This document shows positions 23,200-35,999 of a DNA stretch of 64,000 bases, piece by piece (position 1 is the stretch's first letter; every line of letters starts with the position of its first letter). Source of the stretch: Liolophura sinensis (lineage: Eukaryota; Mollusca; Polyplacophora; Chitonida; Chitonidae); contig NC_088302.1 in NCBI RefSeq assembly GCF_032854445.1, positions 21,957,788-22,021,787 on the forward strand. The letters are read 5' to 3'. The notes under the pieces were generated by a model. It was given only the letters and a program-made list of their open reading frames with translations, was not told the DNA's origin and made no database searches. Both the position numbers and the translations under genes were made by a program.

Positions 23200-26100
23200 C
23201 AAGCGGGAGGCCCAGCTTCATCGAAGAATTAGGTAACTGCACGAAAAATCCACGACTTGGATACTTTATCGCTCAGCGAACATCACCGAAAGAGGAAACG
23301 ACGATATGGCCGACATATATTCTCGAGATAGATCATGAATAAGACATTGAACTGGCGATCTTGATTCGTTATTGCTCAGAACACATCGACAAAAACCAAG
23401 ACTTGATTTCACCGGTTACACGTAACTATGGATTTCGTGGCTGTCCCCATTATGCCATTATACTTTGACTAACTGGGGCGTCATGTCTGGTGTCTTCCAA
23501 TCAGAGCAGACTGAAAATCCAGCCACATATATGGATGTTCATTCAGACGATGACACTGAAACCATTGGTTTTTCAAAGGGGAAACTTTCCCGCCCAAAGT
23601 AACTGGGGCCTAAGCTGATGTAGGCCTAGTCCACTGTTCATTCCTGTTTCCACTTTGTGGCAAATAGTATCGTAATACTCAGTTGTTACAAGAGAACAAT
23701 GATCGGCCCAGCTTGGATCCGAGCCGCCTTTGCGCGGGAAAAGCTACCTCATTAGTGTACATGATATTGTGCGTCTTACAGTGTCACATTTTTTTTAACT
23801 GTATGAGGACTGTACAGGTTTTTGTTCTGTCGTTGAATTTATTTATCTGACTGGTGAATCTAACGCATTGCTGACGAGCTTTTAACATAGATGGTTCCAC
23901 ATCATCTGTATACTACATATACCTAAGAGATGGACACAGTGGGGTTATATGTGGACCTCAGTTTCTCACATCTATCAACGTAACCGGACTCATACAACTA
24001 AAATAGTTTTAAACAGGACGTATTTACCTCCGTGAATGGGCAATGTTTTCTGCTCCACGGTATATCCACAAAACTTTTCTTACGTTTGTTTAAATTTAAA
24101 GCACTGAACAAACTGTTTGGTATCTTGGCTTGTCTCGGCTCGTTCCAAACTTAGTAATAAACAAAATATGAATATTTACATTCAGAAGATGGAAGCAGCT
24201 AATATCGTTTGACAAGAGTATCAAACGAGATAAACCTCTGTATATGTATATCCGATGAGGCGGATACGCATACAGGGATTTATCTTCGTCTTTGGAATAT
24301 ATAGTCCCACATCGGTGTAGTGATGCCTATGGTATTTCAGCTTGTGCTTGTAAATACAAATTACTTATTATAAGGGGGAGGATGTCCATGATTTTAAAAT
24401 CAGAAACAACGATAAAGATTTTTTGTGAGACGTTAAAAAGTGATGTTCAGCCCTTAGGCAGACATCTCATTCAAGCACTCTTTGGGATTCGGATTGAATC
24501 GGATATTAAACTATGTTTGAAACTGATTGCAGCTGGTACTCGTTACATTATGCCAATCTAAGTATGTCAGATACACTGTGCCAGAAGGCTTATTTCATAG
24601 ATTGATAAAAAAAAAACAAAAAAAAAACCGCAACCAAGATTCCATTCTATCAAACAGTTTTGTAGGATTGCATAGTTTCTACACAGGTTATGTTTAAACA
24701 AACTCGTTTTACAAAAAGGACATTGACTGAATCCATGTAAACAACGTCTGTTCATATATCGTCGATAGGGCGCTTTGCAAAATGAAATACAATACTTTTT
24801 TCCTTGTCATTCTAAACTGAGCGACAGCCAACCACCAAACAGCTGCTGGAAAACAAACATTATGTCATATCGTCATTACACAAAACATCTATTGGACAGG
24901 AAAGGTTGAAGGAATTCATACATCTGCTTGCAATCACTCAGTACTGTTCGGCCAACATAATATTTTTTATTTATGATCCACTTATATTTCTTTTTATGCT
25001 ATATTATATCAGCTTGTCGGAAAACATTTTTTACATTGATTTACTGTATAAATAAAAACCACTAAGTCGGCTTTATCACAAAAATAAATCTGGTGTTTCA
25101 ACGGCTCTCAGCAATCTAGTGCCCTGCACCTCTTATAGTACTTCTAGTTTACGAACCGAAGTACAACCAATTGGAACGTAACACTGTAACCGGAAGTGTT
25201 TAAAAGGGTTTTTATTTAATCTAAATACCCCATATTGCAAAGTGTCTTACGGTATGAACATAGCGGAGCAGTCATCATGGAGTTGTGCGAAGGAGCTTGC
25301 TCATCTCTATGCTTTATAGTTCATACATGCAAAGCCGTAAAGCTTGGGGCTATGGATCATATAAATATACATGGTCATTTCGTAAACGCGTTTTTTTATG
25401 AACAGTTGTAATGAAAGCACGAAGCAGAAGCGAATCTCGACCATATTCCCTGCATCATTGAAAATTGATGTCCGCTCCTCTCTCAGATGTCACAAGCTTC
25501 ATATTCTAAACTATTTCTATAATTATTTCTGACATTCCTTTGGAAACATGTGTTTTAGGGGTTTTTTCTTAAATGGGTTTTGTTATAATTGATACTATCA
25601 TGGTTTACCACTAATATATGAACGTCGGACTTGATGCTTAAATTTAGTACATTTAGCTTATGAACTGAATACATCATGGATAGTATGAAACTGCAGCAGA
25701 TCTGTTCTAAAGCATATTGTGCTATGCATTCCGGAAACATCTAGCTAGGGAAGCGAACTACATTCTGTTAGAACATAGCAGAGTAGCAATTAATGAAACT
25801 GTTCAAATGGGCCTTGTGAATCTAAAACCTTCAAAGTTGTACTTGCATTAATCGTCAGAAACCATATCATTACCGTACTAGGATGTTTACCCTACACCAC
25901 AATCTCTTCTGCCACAGGTGTTCTTCAATACTATGACTTGCTAGAGTATCTAGGATATATGACTGAGTTGGTGGCAAGAAACAATGGTCTTTATGTCCCA
26001 AATAGCCAGTGTTTTCTTTTCTTGCTCTCACTCGAGGGCCAGTAGCTTGGCCTGCACTCAAGTCCAGCAGACAAAGAACAGAGAACAGAGATCAAAACAG

Positions 26101-26735
26101 CTTACATAAAACTCTTACAGGCATATAAGGAACATTGTGCATTGTGCAATGTGCTTGTGACATAAATGTTGCACGGGATCATTGCCATTAGTTTCAAAGA
26201 AGCCGCGATAGTTCTGAAAAAAAAATATTATGCCTGCCACACCATGGGAATCGGGTAAAAAAAAACAAAGAAACAAAACGCAATGTGCTGTGCCACACCA
26301 TCGAGGATGATCATTAAAGGACCGATTTGAACTTTTCTGTATGGGGCTTCGTTGTGTCAGCAACCACAATGAAAGGAGCAAACGACGTAGTCAACGAGGC
26401 CTTCAGCATGAACTTGCGCAAAGGATTATGCGTGCTGAGGACGTGTCTGAAGACAGGGCCTTTAAGAGTGTTTTCTCGACGACTGATGTAACAGGGATTT
26501 TATTTTTTTCAGCAGATAGCTCTCATCTGTTTTCTCCGGCTCAGCGGGTTTCTTAAACGTTCTCCAAGGCATTTTTTACATGTGTTAATGAATGATCCTG
26601 GCGGACAATGTTCTGTTCTGGCGCAGTTACAGTGTTGTCGTTATTAAGGATATACAGGTGTTAATGAATGATCCTGGCGGACAATGTTCTGTTCTGGCGC
26701 AATTACAGTGTTGTCGTTATTAAGGAATATACTTC
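23200..26735 (+). repeat. Segmental array, copy A
   Basis: Landmarks shared in order with the other copies: CATGAATAAGACATTGAAC and CAAAAACCAAGACTTG (23333-23404); CGGATTGAATCGGATATTAA (24490) with TTGAAACTGATTGCAGC; TCGTTTTACAAAAAGGACA (24703); GACAGCCAACCACCA; GGATCATTGCCATTAGTTTC (26177); TGTATGGGGCTTCGTTG (26338); TTAATGAATGATCCTGGCGG (26586). Copies have drifted by many substitutions and indels, so the limits are approximate. Confidence 0.75.
26582..26733. repeat. Two-copy tandem duplication, period 76 bp
   Basis: GTGTTAATGAATGATCCTGG starts at 26582 and again at 26658. The two units differ at very few positions, so this duplication is much younger than the surrounding array. Confidence 0.95.
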
Positions 26736-26879
26736 TCGGTTATAGCACAAATTCTAGTACTGAAAACAACTCCCGGTTTCGAAAATATTGGCTTCAGAAC
26801 CGGGCACCCAGTCGCCACTAAATACATATCAACGGTCTAGACCAATCGGCCAAAATACGTTCCACAAAGCAGGCGGTAG

Positions 26880-28230
26880 GTGACAGGTAGATTTTACGGC
26901 GAACATGTTTTACCACTCTAACGATCAGAAACCACAGTGCTCCTTGAGCTGAAATTATCAGAATTTTTTGCAGGGTCGAATGCTCTGGACAGTGAACATT
27001 TATTCATGGTGATTAGGTGTATTGGTGTCGAAACGGACATCCGTTTGCCAGTTCTCAGCCATAATGGTCGTTCCTGATACAGTGAGTTAATAATGGCAAG
27101 ATTAATTCCCAAAACAGCTTAACGTTGAACATAAGCCACCATCGAACTTAGAAAGCATTTGAAGTATGAAGTTTAGACGAATTCATGTGTCAGTAGTTTT
27201 CACTGGTGACGCAAGACGCTTGACTCACTGGCTCTGATGTCAGCCGAAACATCACTAGGGGTTCTAGCCACTTTGTAGCACTAGAATCTGCGCATGATCC
27301 GAAAAGTGTAATCCGTAATGATCATTATATTGTAACTAAATCCAACATAATGTTATGGGTGGATTTATTTACTCATTTGTTTGAACGTTGATTATTTCAC
27401 GTGTACGAAAGCTATCATTATTATGGATAGAGGAAACCAGATTGCCCGGAAAAAGCACCACCCTTTGACAAGTCACAGACGAATTTTCCCAACTGCGGCG
27501 TATAGATATGCACCCCATACTGATGGAAGGCTAGCGCTCTCCGGCGACCGTTAGACTGCGAAAACAGTCGTTGCATCGACGACCGCTTAATAACGGCATA
27601 TCAGCCTACAATATGGTGTAGATAAATGGTGATGTCAACATTACACTAATCTAAGACAAGATGGTTTACACCGTGAATAGACCAATTTATCAAAATATTG
27701 ATAATAGTGAATGAAATATTTAACTGACAATGTGATAAGATGTTCACCTCAGAAAGAGATTTTAACTTAACATCTAATAATAACCAAACTATATCAACGT
27801 TATTACAGACATGTTATTAATCAGTGATGTAACGGTGAAACGTCTGTTCAAAAAGAAGGAAACTACACTGCCAATCTATTGACATCAGGTCCCCACTTTT
27901 TCAATATCTGGAATGTGTCAGAATCTGTGCGTCGATACAGACATTCGTATACCAGCCATCAAAGAATAAGGACGATCCAGGTCAATAACAGCAAGGTCAT
28001 TTCCCAGATCGACTTATAACACCAATTACCAAAGAAGTAATGAAGTATCTAAAGTACGAAAATAGGAGGGAACCATGCAAAGAGAGGCAGTACACAGTTT
28101 TGACTGATGCTGGACAGACACAAGGTATGTTCTAGGCGATTGAGTGAAATCAGCATTAAAATCGTGTACCACGCTAGAATACGAGTTGTCGATAACAAAG
28201 TTTGTATCTCAGTTGCGCTTTAATCACCAC
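26880..28230 (+). repeat. Related pair of blocks between array copies A and B
   Basis: 26990-27200 and 27905-28060 share, in order, an AGAATCTGTGCG/GGTGTCGAAAC start, GACATCCGTTTGCCAG / GACATTCGTATACCAGCC, a GGTCGTTCC / GGACGATCC stretch, TAATGGCAAGATTAATTCCC / TAACAGCAAGGTCATTTCCC and GCATTTGAAGTATGAA / GTATCTAAAGTACGAA. They look like a second, older duplicated module. 27362-27470 also holds a badly decayed RUDI-like tail and core. Confidence 0.5.
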
Positions 28231-28639
28231 TGTTCATATATCCAACGTGGCGATCGAATTCAACACAATGAATGTAAAGCCCCCAGTCCCAGATTGAGGA
28301 TAATGGTCAGATAAAGGCAGAGCGCTTTCTTCCAACTGTAATATTGATGGTAACACACTAAAATGGGTTCTGTTGCTGGATATGGCGTAAGAGGCCAATC
28401 AACTAAATAAATGCATATATAAGCTATATTACGATAATGCCTGTCACACTGTCACAAAACAAAGTTCATTCTGTCTCTCTTCACACGAATGATGTGAGGT
28501 AGGGATGAGAACAAAAGACGCAAAACTTATGAAGCAGGGAACAAACCTACTGGTGGTTTGGTCTGGCATGTACAAAGTGTTGTAATCCTCAATATGGAAT
28601 GTTGAAGGTTTCTCCCAGGCGATGTAGCTGAAGGCGAAT

Positions 28640-30830
28640 ACAACATTGTTTAAAATGTACAAAGGGAGATAATCCTGTCCACAGGTGCACACATTTGTGG
28701 AGAGCAGAAAATACATACATTGATTTTACTAGTCAACTGCACGGAGAATATTCGATGTGTGAAGTCTTGGCACATATGTGTACTTCAACCTGTGCTTTTC
28801 GTAGAATTAATAACGGAGACCCATTAAAACGAAAAAATTATTAACCGACGTTTTTGTGTTGAAGAACAGCAATAACACTTGAAAAACAAACAACTGTGCA
28901 AACAGCACAGTGGTAATCCCTTTTCCAGTCCTATGTGGAAGTAATCTGAACTGTGCGGATCGGATATTAAGCCATACTTGTAACAGATTGCAGCTGGAAC
29001 TCATGGAGTTACGTCACCAGAAGGAGGTTGGGAAAATGATGCTCGAAAGCATATTCTACGACATTTGATAAACAACAGCAGCTTAGATTCCATCCAAACA
29101 TTTTCTAATTACAAATATTTTTATGAGAATGTACAATTTCCACATCGTTTACACAGAAATAAACACCGTATTGGAAAAGGCCATTTTTCGACGAAAGTGC
29201 TTTCTGATAAAAGGAAATATTGGATTTTCTTCCTTGTCAGTAAAAATCTGATGCATAAAATTCAACCACCGGCCAGCAGATGGAAGGCAAACATAACCAT
29301 AGCTCTTTATCGTCGTTATTCTAGATACTCAGTTAACCTCAAATGTCAGGTAAAACATGTCAGTCTCTTTGGTATTTGACAAAAGATTTAATTGCAACAA
29401 ACATAATGTGGGACAGTTTTCCTCTTTTGTGAGCAGCGTACATGTATTATGTGCTCAAACATTACGTTAACGTTTGGCAAAACATTTTATCCATTTAACA
29501 GGTTACGTCAGTATAAACATCTGACCAGTATAGGATTTTGTCTATTAAGCTCAACTAAATTTGATTTAAGAACTGGGCCCGCTTGCGCAAAGCCATTGTT
29601 GCTACAATCGATTGTAGCCCATACAGTTGAGTTTACAGCTGATGGTAAAAATAATTTATCTCCACTGCCCAAAGGCGACTGTAATGTTTTGAAGTTACAA
29701 TTTCGATTGTAGACCAAATTTGCCGACTCGTACATAAAGGTGACCTGGAATAAACAATGTACCAGTCAATAACTTTTCTTGCCTACATTTTCAAAAGAGT
29801 TCTACATCATAATAATTCAGCAGCCAGCAACAATAATATGTGAAAAAATGTTCGTAACATTTTTGAGGCAATTAGATTGCCCATGTTTGCGAACCGAGTC
29901 TAAGGCAAGTATTTGTGCTTAACATTAATTTTGGGGGGATTGTTAATATTTACAACAGGATCGACTCGATTGTAATTTTTGATTATACTTTACAACTATC
30001 ATAGCTTACAATCCTTTCGTGCAAGAGGGTGTCAGTTGTAAGGTATGACTACGATCTTAGTGATTTACAATAATATTAGGTTTTCGATTCCTTTGTGCAT
30101 GAGGTCTTCAGGTAAAACACTGCGAGAACCTTCTATCATACGAGAATTCAACAGCATTATCTCCTGTCAATGTCTAGAAAGACATATGTCAACAATAGTA
30201 TCCAGAAGAGAAGGGCGTTCACGATCTTGGTGACAAACTCTTGTCCCGTTTTCTTGAAAGCACACCAAAAGAAACAACAGACACTGGAAACGGCATTCAG
30301 TCGGAGCAAAATGTTTGCGGTATTAATAATGCACAGAATCACTGCCATTAGTTTCCAAGCAAATAGTAGCAAAATTTGATTGTGATTACTCTAGTAAAAG
30401 TGTGATGGCCTCACAATGTGCATCCGGCATGAAAAAGCGTAATATGCGGTGGGAAATAAGTGAGAATGATCATTAAAGAATTGATCTGCCCTTTTTGTAT
30501 GGGGCTTCTTTGTTATGTCAGTAATAGCACTAACAGAAGCCAGTGATGCAGTTAACGAGGTCAGGATGCTGACACGATGCTTAAACTTGCACTTGCGCAG
30601 AAGATTATTTTGGCTCAGGACGTCTATGAGACACGGTTTCTTGAAATTCTTCTCACCGCTTGAATCAGCACATATCTGCAATACATTTTCTCTGCCTCAC
30701 CTCTTGATATTCTAATGAATGATCCTGGGGGATTAGTTTGTGTTAAGTCAAAGAGAGGGCGTTGGTCATATAACGTAAAATACTGTGAAAAAGCAGTGAA
30801 CATCACATCATGACGTATATTGATTGTATA
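28640..30830 (+). repeat. Segmental array, copy B
   Basis: Carries ATGTACAAAGGGAGATAATC (28656), TTGAAGAACAGCAATAAC, TGCGGATCGGATATTAAGCC (28954), GTTACGTCACCAGAAGGAGG, AGACATATGTCAACAATAG (30179), GAATCACTGCCATTAGTTTC (30336), GTATGGGGCTTCTTTG (30498) and TAATGAATGATCCTGGGGGA (30713). About 29390-30080 is an insertion relative to C and D. Confidence 0.75.
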
Positions 30831-31490
30831 TCTTTTCATTCAACACTATGCTGTTAAGTGGGGGAACATTGTTCACTCTCTGATCTGAATTCACCAATAT
30901 TGAGTTAATATTGCATGTTATAAAATAAGAATTAGCTACCAATGCAATGTGATGATCACCTCTTCTAAAAGTGGACCCGACCCAACATAACAATCACGCA
31001 ACCTAATATATGTCAGACAAACAGCGGGCTTAGACTCTGTTATTACAACAAAATAGTCCGTCTTATTCAACATGATTTTGTGGAATTGAGAATGCGAAAT
31101 CATGGTGTACATATGATCAAGCAAAGTATAATTAGATAGCATGGTTTTTAATCGTCGACAAAACAATGCGAATCTTATCCAGTCAGGCATGATGATTCAT
31201 GGCCCATATCCATCAAATATTCATGAAATGTTCTCAGATTTCCGGGTATGAAGACGTGGAGCTGATTATTCATGCCACTTGTAGGTGTGTTTTGAAAATA
31301 ATGAAGAGCTCTGGCTCTAGGTACACGTAATTCCTAATATCGGTGGATTTAAGATCAAAGAAATCCATAAAACAGTTAAAAATCGAACTTGACTTTGGTT
31401 AATAGTAAAAAGCTCTGTGTGTTCTTCATCGGTGATCACTATCCACATCATGCTACTCCAAATGAAAGTATTGCAACAGGACTGTCATTC

Positions 31491-31621
31491 ACATTTTCTT
31501 GCGATGTTTGGCAATATGACACATTTTCTTGCAATGTTTGGCAATATGGCAAATTTTTTTGCAATGTTTGGCAATATGACACATTTTCTTGCAATGTTTG
31601 GCAATATGACGTATTTTCCTC
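31491..31621. repeat. 30-bp tandem repeat, about 4.3 units
   Basis: Unit ACATTTTCTTGCAATGTTTG plus GCAATATGAC, starting at 31491, 31521, 31551 and 31581 with few differences. Because 30 is a multiple of three, plus-strand frames stay open and would repeat FSCNVWQYDT. That openness is a consequence of the repeat, not evidence of a gene. Confidence 0.95.
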
Positions 31622-31739
31622 CTTGATTTCAAGGCAGTAAATTCCCTGTTTTCCCTACTCATAATATTTCATGGCGTCAATCTTTGATAGGTTCGGCATC
31701 TTACCATAAACTAGATCGTCATTAAATGCTGGCGCCGTT

Positions 31740-33190
31740 GTTACATTAACGAAAGTTGGGTAATCTCCTTGATATATACAGATTCTCTAACAAAAATTAG
31801 ACCTGGTTACATTGTCTGGTCTCACATGGGGGAACCCGGGGTTTAGTCTCGAGATGCATCATGAATAAGACATTAAAACCGGCGATCGTTATTCTTTATT
31901 GCTCAGAGGACATCAACAAAAACCAAGACTTGTCGGCCTTGGTTTCACCGGTTACATGTAACCAGTCTACTGTTGTCGCTGCTTTAGTCTCACCCCCCCC
32001 CCCCCCCCCCCCCCCATGTCGTAGTCTTGTATATTATACGAGCACACTGCGACTGGACTGTATGGATGTCATGTCTGGTATCTTCAAACCAGGGTACGAT
32101 TACATTTTTACTCGACCTCCACCTAAACAGTATGGCTAAATGTGGTGTTAAGATATGATCATTCACCCATTCAGCCATTCAATAAGACACACATACCCTT
32201 TGCTAGTTTAACTGTCGCATGCTTTCCGATGTCTACGATACACTGACCCAGTTAAATACTTGCACGGAAAATGTCAATATTTGCTCCATGTATCAATGAA
32301 AAGGAAGAAAATATTATCCTTATGAGGTTTGATATTGAAGAACGGTAATAATATTCATTGTGAGGCGCCAAAATACAAGGTTCAACTCTTTGGCCTACAA
32401 CAAATTAGCACCGTTACTTAATCAGCGGTACTCCAAACAACGCGGATCGGATCTTAAGCCATATTGAGAAACTGACTGCTGCCAACACTTACAATACTGT
32501 TACGTCATCAGAAGAAGGTCAGGTACATTGTGCCTGAAAGAATGTTCCAAAAAATTTAATGAACAGCAGCCATCGAGATTTCATCTTCTCGCATATTTTC
32601 ATAGGCTTGCACAATTTCCACACTGCTTACATTGCAATAAATTGATTTTACAAAAGAACTTTTTTAATACGATGATGGGACGTAAATAACGCATGTTTAC
32701 ATATCGTGGGTTGTGCTCTTCGATAAAAGGAAACACTTTATAAATATATACAGAGAAGCTGATAAAAAGAACATGTGTATATAAAAACTCGAGACGCTTG
32801 GCATAAAATTTGATTACCTTTTATTTTCTTGTATTTAACGATATTTTCTAAAGGAAAAACACTACTACTTTGACGTTTTAAATGTAGGAATTATACAGTG
32901 TTATCCAATGCCAGATTGTCTACTAGGATATATGTCAACCTTGATGTCCTAGAGTAAATGGCCTTTAGCCTAATAGTGACAAAACCTTCTTCCTTCTTGT
33001 TGAAAGCATGTCTCATTCAAATGTGATTAACCCAGGCTGCACACAAAGAACAAAAGAATAAAACATTTGACGTATGAGGAAACTGATGGCTCTGGGAACA
33101 CGACATTCATTCGGAACAATGTGTCTGTGGCATAAATAATGCACAGGATCATTGAATTTAGTTTTCAAGTGAATTGCAGTGAAGTGAAGC
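31740..33190 (+). repeat. Segmental array, copy C (shortened)
   Basis: Begins like copy A (CATCATGAATAAGACATTAA, CAAAAACCAAGACTTG, TTTCACCGGTTACATGTAAC). It then has GCGGATCGGATCTTAAGCCA (32442), GTTACGTCATCAGAAGAAGG, TCCACACTGCTTACATTGCA, GGATATATGTCAACC (32927) and GCACAGGATCATTGAATTTA (33130). It lacks several hundred bases present in A, B and D. Confidence 0.75.
31993..32015. repeat. Poly-C tract (23)
   Basis: Twenty-three C residues inside array copy C, the longest of the three poly-C runs in the window. Confidence 0.95.
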
Positions 33191-33759
33191 CCGTGCTACA
33201 GACACGTAAGCCAGTATAGTCCAGAAAGGTTCTCAACCTGTGTGAGACAAATAGCTAGCCTACAGCAGAATTTAATTAAATGTAAGGTATACATAAGACA
33301 AAATGTTAAGATAGCTACATAACGTAAATCATTTGACTTCAACCTTGCCTGTTTTATCTCTGTCGTGGATGTGGCTCGGAGACTCAGGGAAGGGTCATTT
33401 TGCTCCCAAAATAGAGCGGTATCAATCCATTCATAAACGTGACAACTAACATTTTTCTTCGAACTTTTCAATCACCACTGCGATCAATTTTCTCAGAGAA
33501 CTATGGGGTGTAGAGAAATGATTTGCTTAGCTGAAGCTTGCATTCTTAGTCACACCAAACAATTTCTGCATCATACACAAACTAATTGTATGTATAAATT
33601 TCTCTGAAAAAACGTGCTTTAGTGGTTGAAAAGGTTGAAGATTTACAGTATATCACTGAAATACTCTTGAAAATGCATAAAACAACAATAAACAATATAC
33701 GAATTGGGTAAGTTTCCCTCTAGATAAATTCTTTTAGCTCAGCGAGCAGACTGGAGTAA

Positions 33760-34595
33760 AATAATGCTGACAAGATGTACAAAGGGAGATAAGCATGTCT
33801 AAATGTATTTTTGATGAGTGGATAACACGTGGACTTTCCTTGTCCTCTGAACGGAAATTTTATAAAGCATACATGTACTTCATCTTGTTTTTTTTAAATA
33901 GAAGTTATCACAGGAATCCGTAAGTAGTAGAAATGTATCAGGCCGAAGTTATTAAATTGATAAACTGGCAATAACATTCACAGTAAACAGGTGAAAAAAT
34001 ATAAGAAATAGTGTAAAATAACACAGCGGAATTCTATCCAATTCTATCTGGGAGTGACCCCAACAGCGCGGATCGGATATTAGGCCATGTTTGAAACTGA
34101 TTGCAACCGACTCTCATAATGTTACGTCATCAGGAGAAGGTCATGTACACACCTGAAAGCATGTTCCAGATATCTGATAAAACATCAGCAAATCGAGAGC
34201 CCATCTTCTCGACTATTTTATAGGCCTGTACAATTTTGAGACTGCTTATATTGCAGCAAATTCGTTTTACAAAAGGATCTTTTTATGCGTTGATGGAATG
34301 TCAATAACGTGTGTTTACATAGTGCTTTCTGATAAAAGAAAATTTTATAATTCCTTTCTTTGTCAATCCAAATCAGACGACAGCCGACTACCAGCCTGTG
34401 GAAAGCAAACATTATCCCATATCGTCTTTATGCAAGAGTTTCATTGGACGCGAAAGGTTCAGGGAACGCATGCACCTGCTTGCACTCCAAACAATTAATA
34501 CAAGCAAAACATTGGTGAATTTCTTCTTTTGCCAGTAACGTATCCATATGTTTCTATGTTACATAACGTTTCTGAAAATCATTTGCTAATCGAAA

Positions 34596-34666
<71 letters not shown>

Positions 34667-35990
34667 GCCACTAAACAAACTTTTTCCAGCAATTGGACAA
34701 GATCTTGACAATCTGGTGCTACATTCTTATTATGTACATCTAGTTTAATGACCGAACATCAAACGATATTAACAAAATATCTCGAACCTAAGCGATGTAG
34801 TTTTTTTCAATTCATTCCTGCCCTGTCAATGAAGATTTGTGGGTAAACTGGATTAATTTATAGTGCTCATCCATATAAGAGAAAAATGGTCAATTTTTCT
34901 TGGGTCCGTGTCACCAATGAGCGGGAAAAAGGTACCTCAAAGGAGAGTATTTCGTTTTGTCAGCAACATATACAGTATTTTTGTATTAAATAACCCTTAG
35001 GCAAAATATTTTCTCATATATTCTCTAATATTACCCATATGCAATATATAAAAACTATACTAAGATTTTCTAAAGAATCCTAAGCTTACAAAGCTCAACA
35101 CGTCTGATTACATGAGAACTCAACTGTACAAGATGTGAAGAGTTTTCCTACAGATAAAGCACTACTTGCACCTTCAACAATACAAGAATCATCACCTGTC
35201 AGTTTTAAGAATGACATATGTCAACGTTGGTGCCTAGAAGCTAACGGCCTTTATGCGACTGGAGACAGAGTGTCGTCCCTCGTTATTGAAAGCATGTTCG
35301 AACGCGATTAACTCAGCTTGCATTAAGCCCAACACACGAAGAACATAGAATAAACCGTTTGACGTCAAACGAAGCTGCTGACACTGTAAACACGGCATTC
35401 ATTCGGAGCAATGTGTTTGCGGAATAAATAATGCAAAGGATCATTGCCATTAGTTTTCATGTGAATAGCGGAACAAAATCCGTGATTGCACTGGGTAAAT
35501 ATTATGATGACCACACAAAGGGAATCCGAAAAAAAAGATGTAATATGAGGTGGGAAATAATTGAGGATGATTATTCTAAGATCGACTTTGCTTTCCATGA
35601 GCGGCTTTCTCGATGTGGCAGTAATAGCACTAAAGGGACCGAACGATGCAGATGGCGAGGTACAAATTAGAATTAGAAAAGCGTGACCTTCTGGCGAACC
35701 TTCTTTGCACTGGTGACTTCTGAAGATAGATTTGCTTGAAGCCCTTCTCTGCGCCTGCATGGATCAACAAGGCTTTTAATTTTTTTCTCAGCAGACACTT
35801 ACCAACTGTTTTCTCAGCCTCAGCATCTTTCTTTAAATGTTTGGGAAGACACTTCTTTTTAAAGATGTTCTAATGAATGAGTTTGGCGGACCATGGTCTG
35901 TTAAGTGAAAGATAGGGTGTTGGCCGTATGGGGTGATATAACCTTAACGACAGGTCGATACTGCTGTCTATTGCAGATGCATAGTACAGA
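33760..35990 (+). repeat. Segmental array, copy D
   Basis: Carries GATGTACAAAGGGAGATAAG (33773), GCGGATCGGATATTAGGCCA (34067), TTGAAACTGATTGCAACC, GTTACGTCATCAGGAGAAGG, TTCGTTTTACAAAAGGATC, GACAGCCGACTACCAGCC, GAATGACATATGTCAACG (35209), GGATCATTGCCATTAGTTTT (35438) and TAATGAATGAGTTTGGCGG (35873). The overall order matches A and B. A weak restart (CTTTACAAAGGAGACAAG) at 36221 hints at a fifth, lost copy. Confidence 0.75.
34599..34665. repeat. (AT)n microsatellite
   Basis: About 33 AT units inserted in array copy D where copy A has unique sequence. Confidence 0.97.
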
Positions 35991-35999
35991 GTCAGTTTA

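Noticed and set aside
22944-23342. 132-codon plus-strand frame
   Set aside because: No motif, and its end runs into the segmental array whose copy C does not keep the frame open.
31389-31640. Two overlapping plus-strand frames with repeated peptides
   Set aside because: Open only because a 30-bp tandem repeat lacks stops in these frames.
35365-35760. 131-codon minus-strand frame in array copy D as a gene
   Set aside because: Copies A and B break the frame at different points; most of it is explained by DNA-level homology. The one well-kept patch is listed as a finding.
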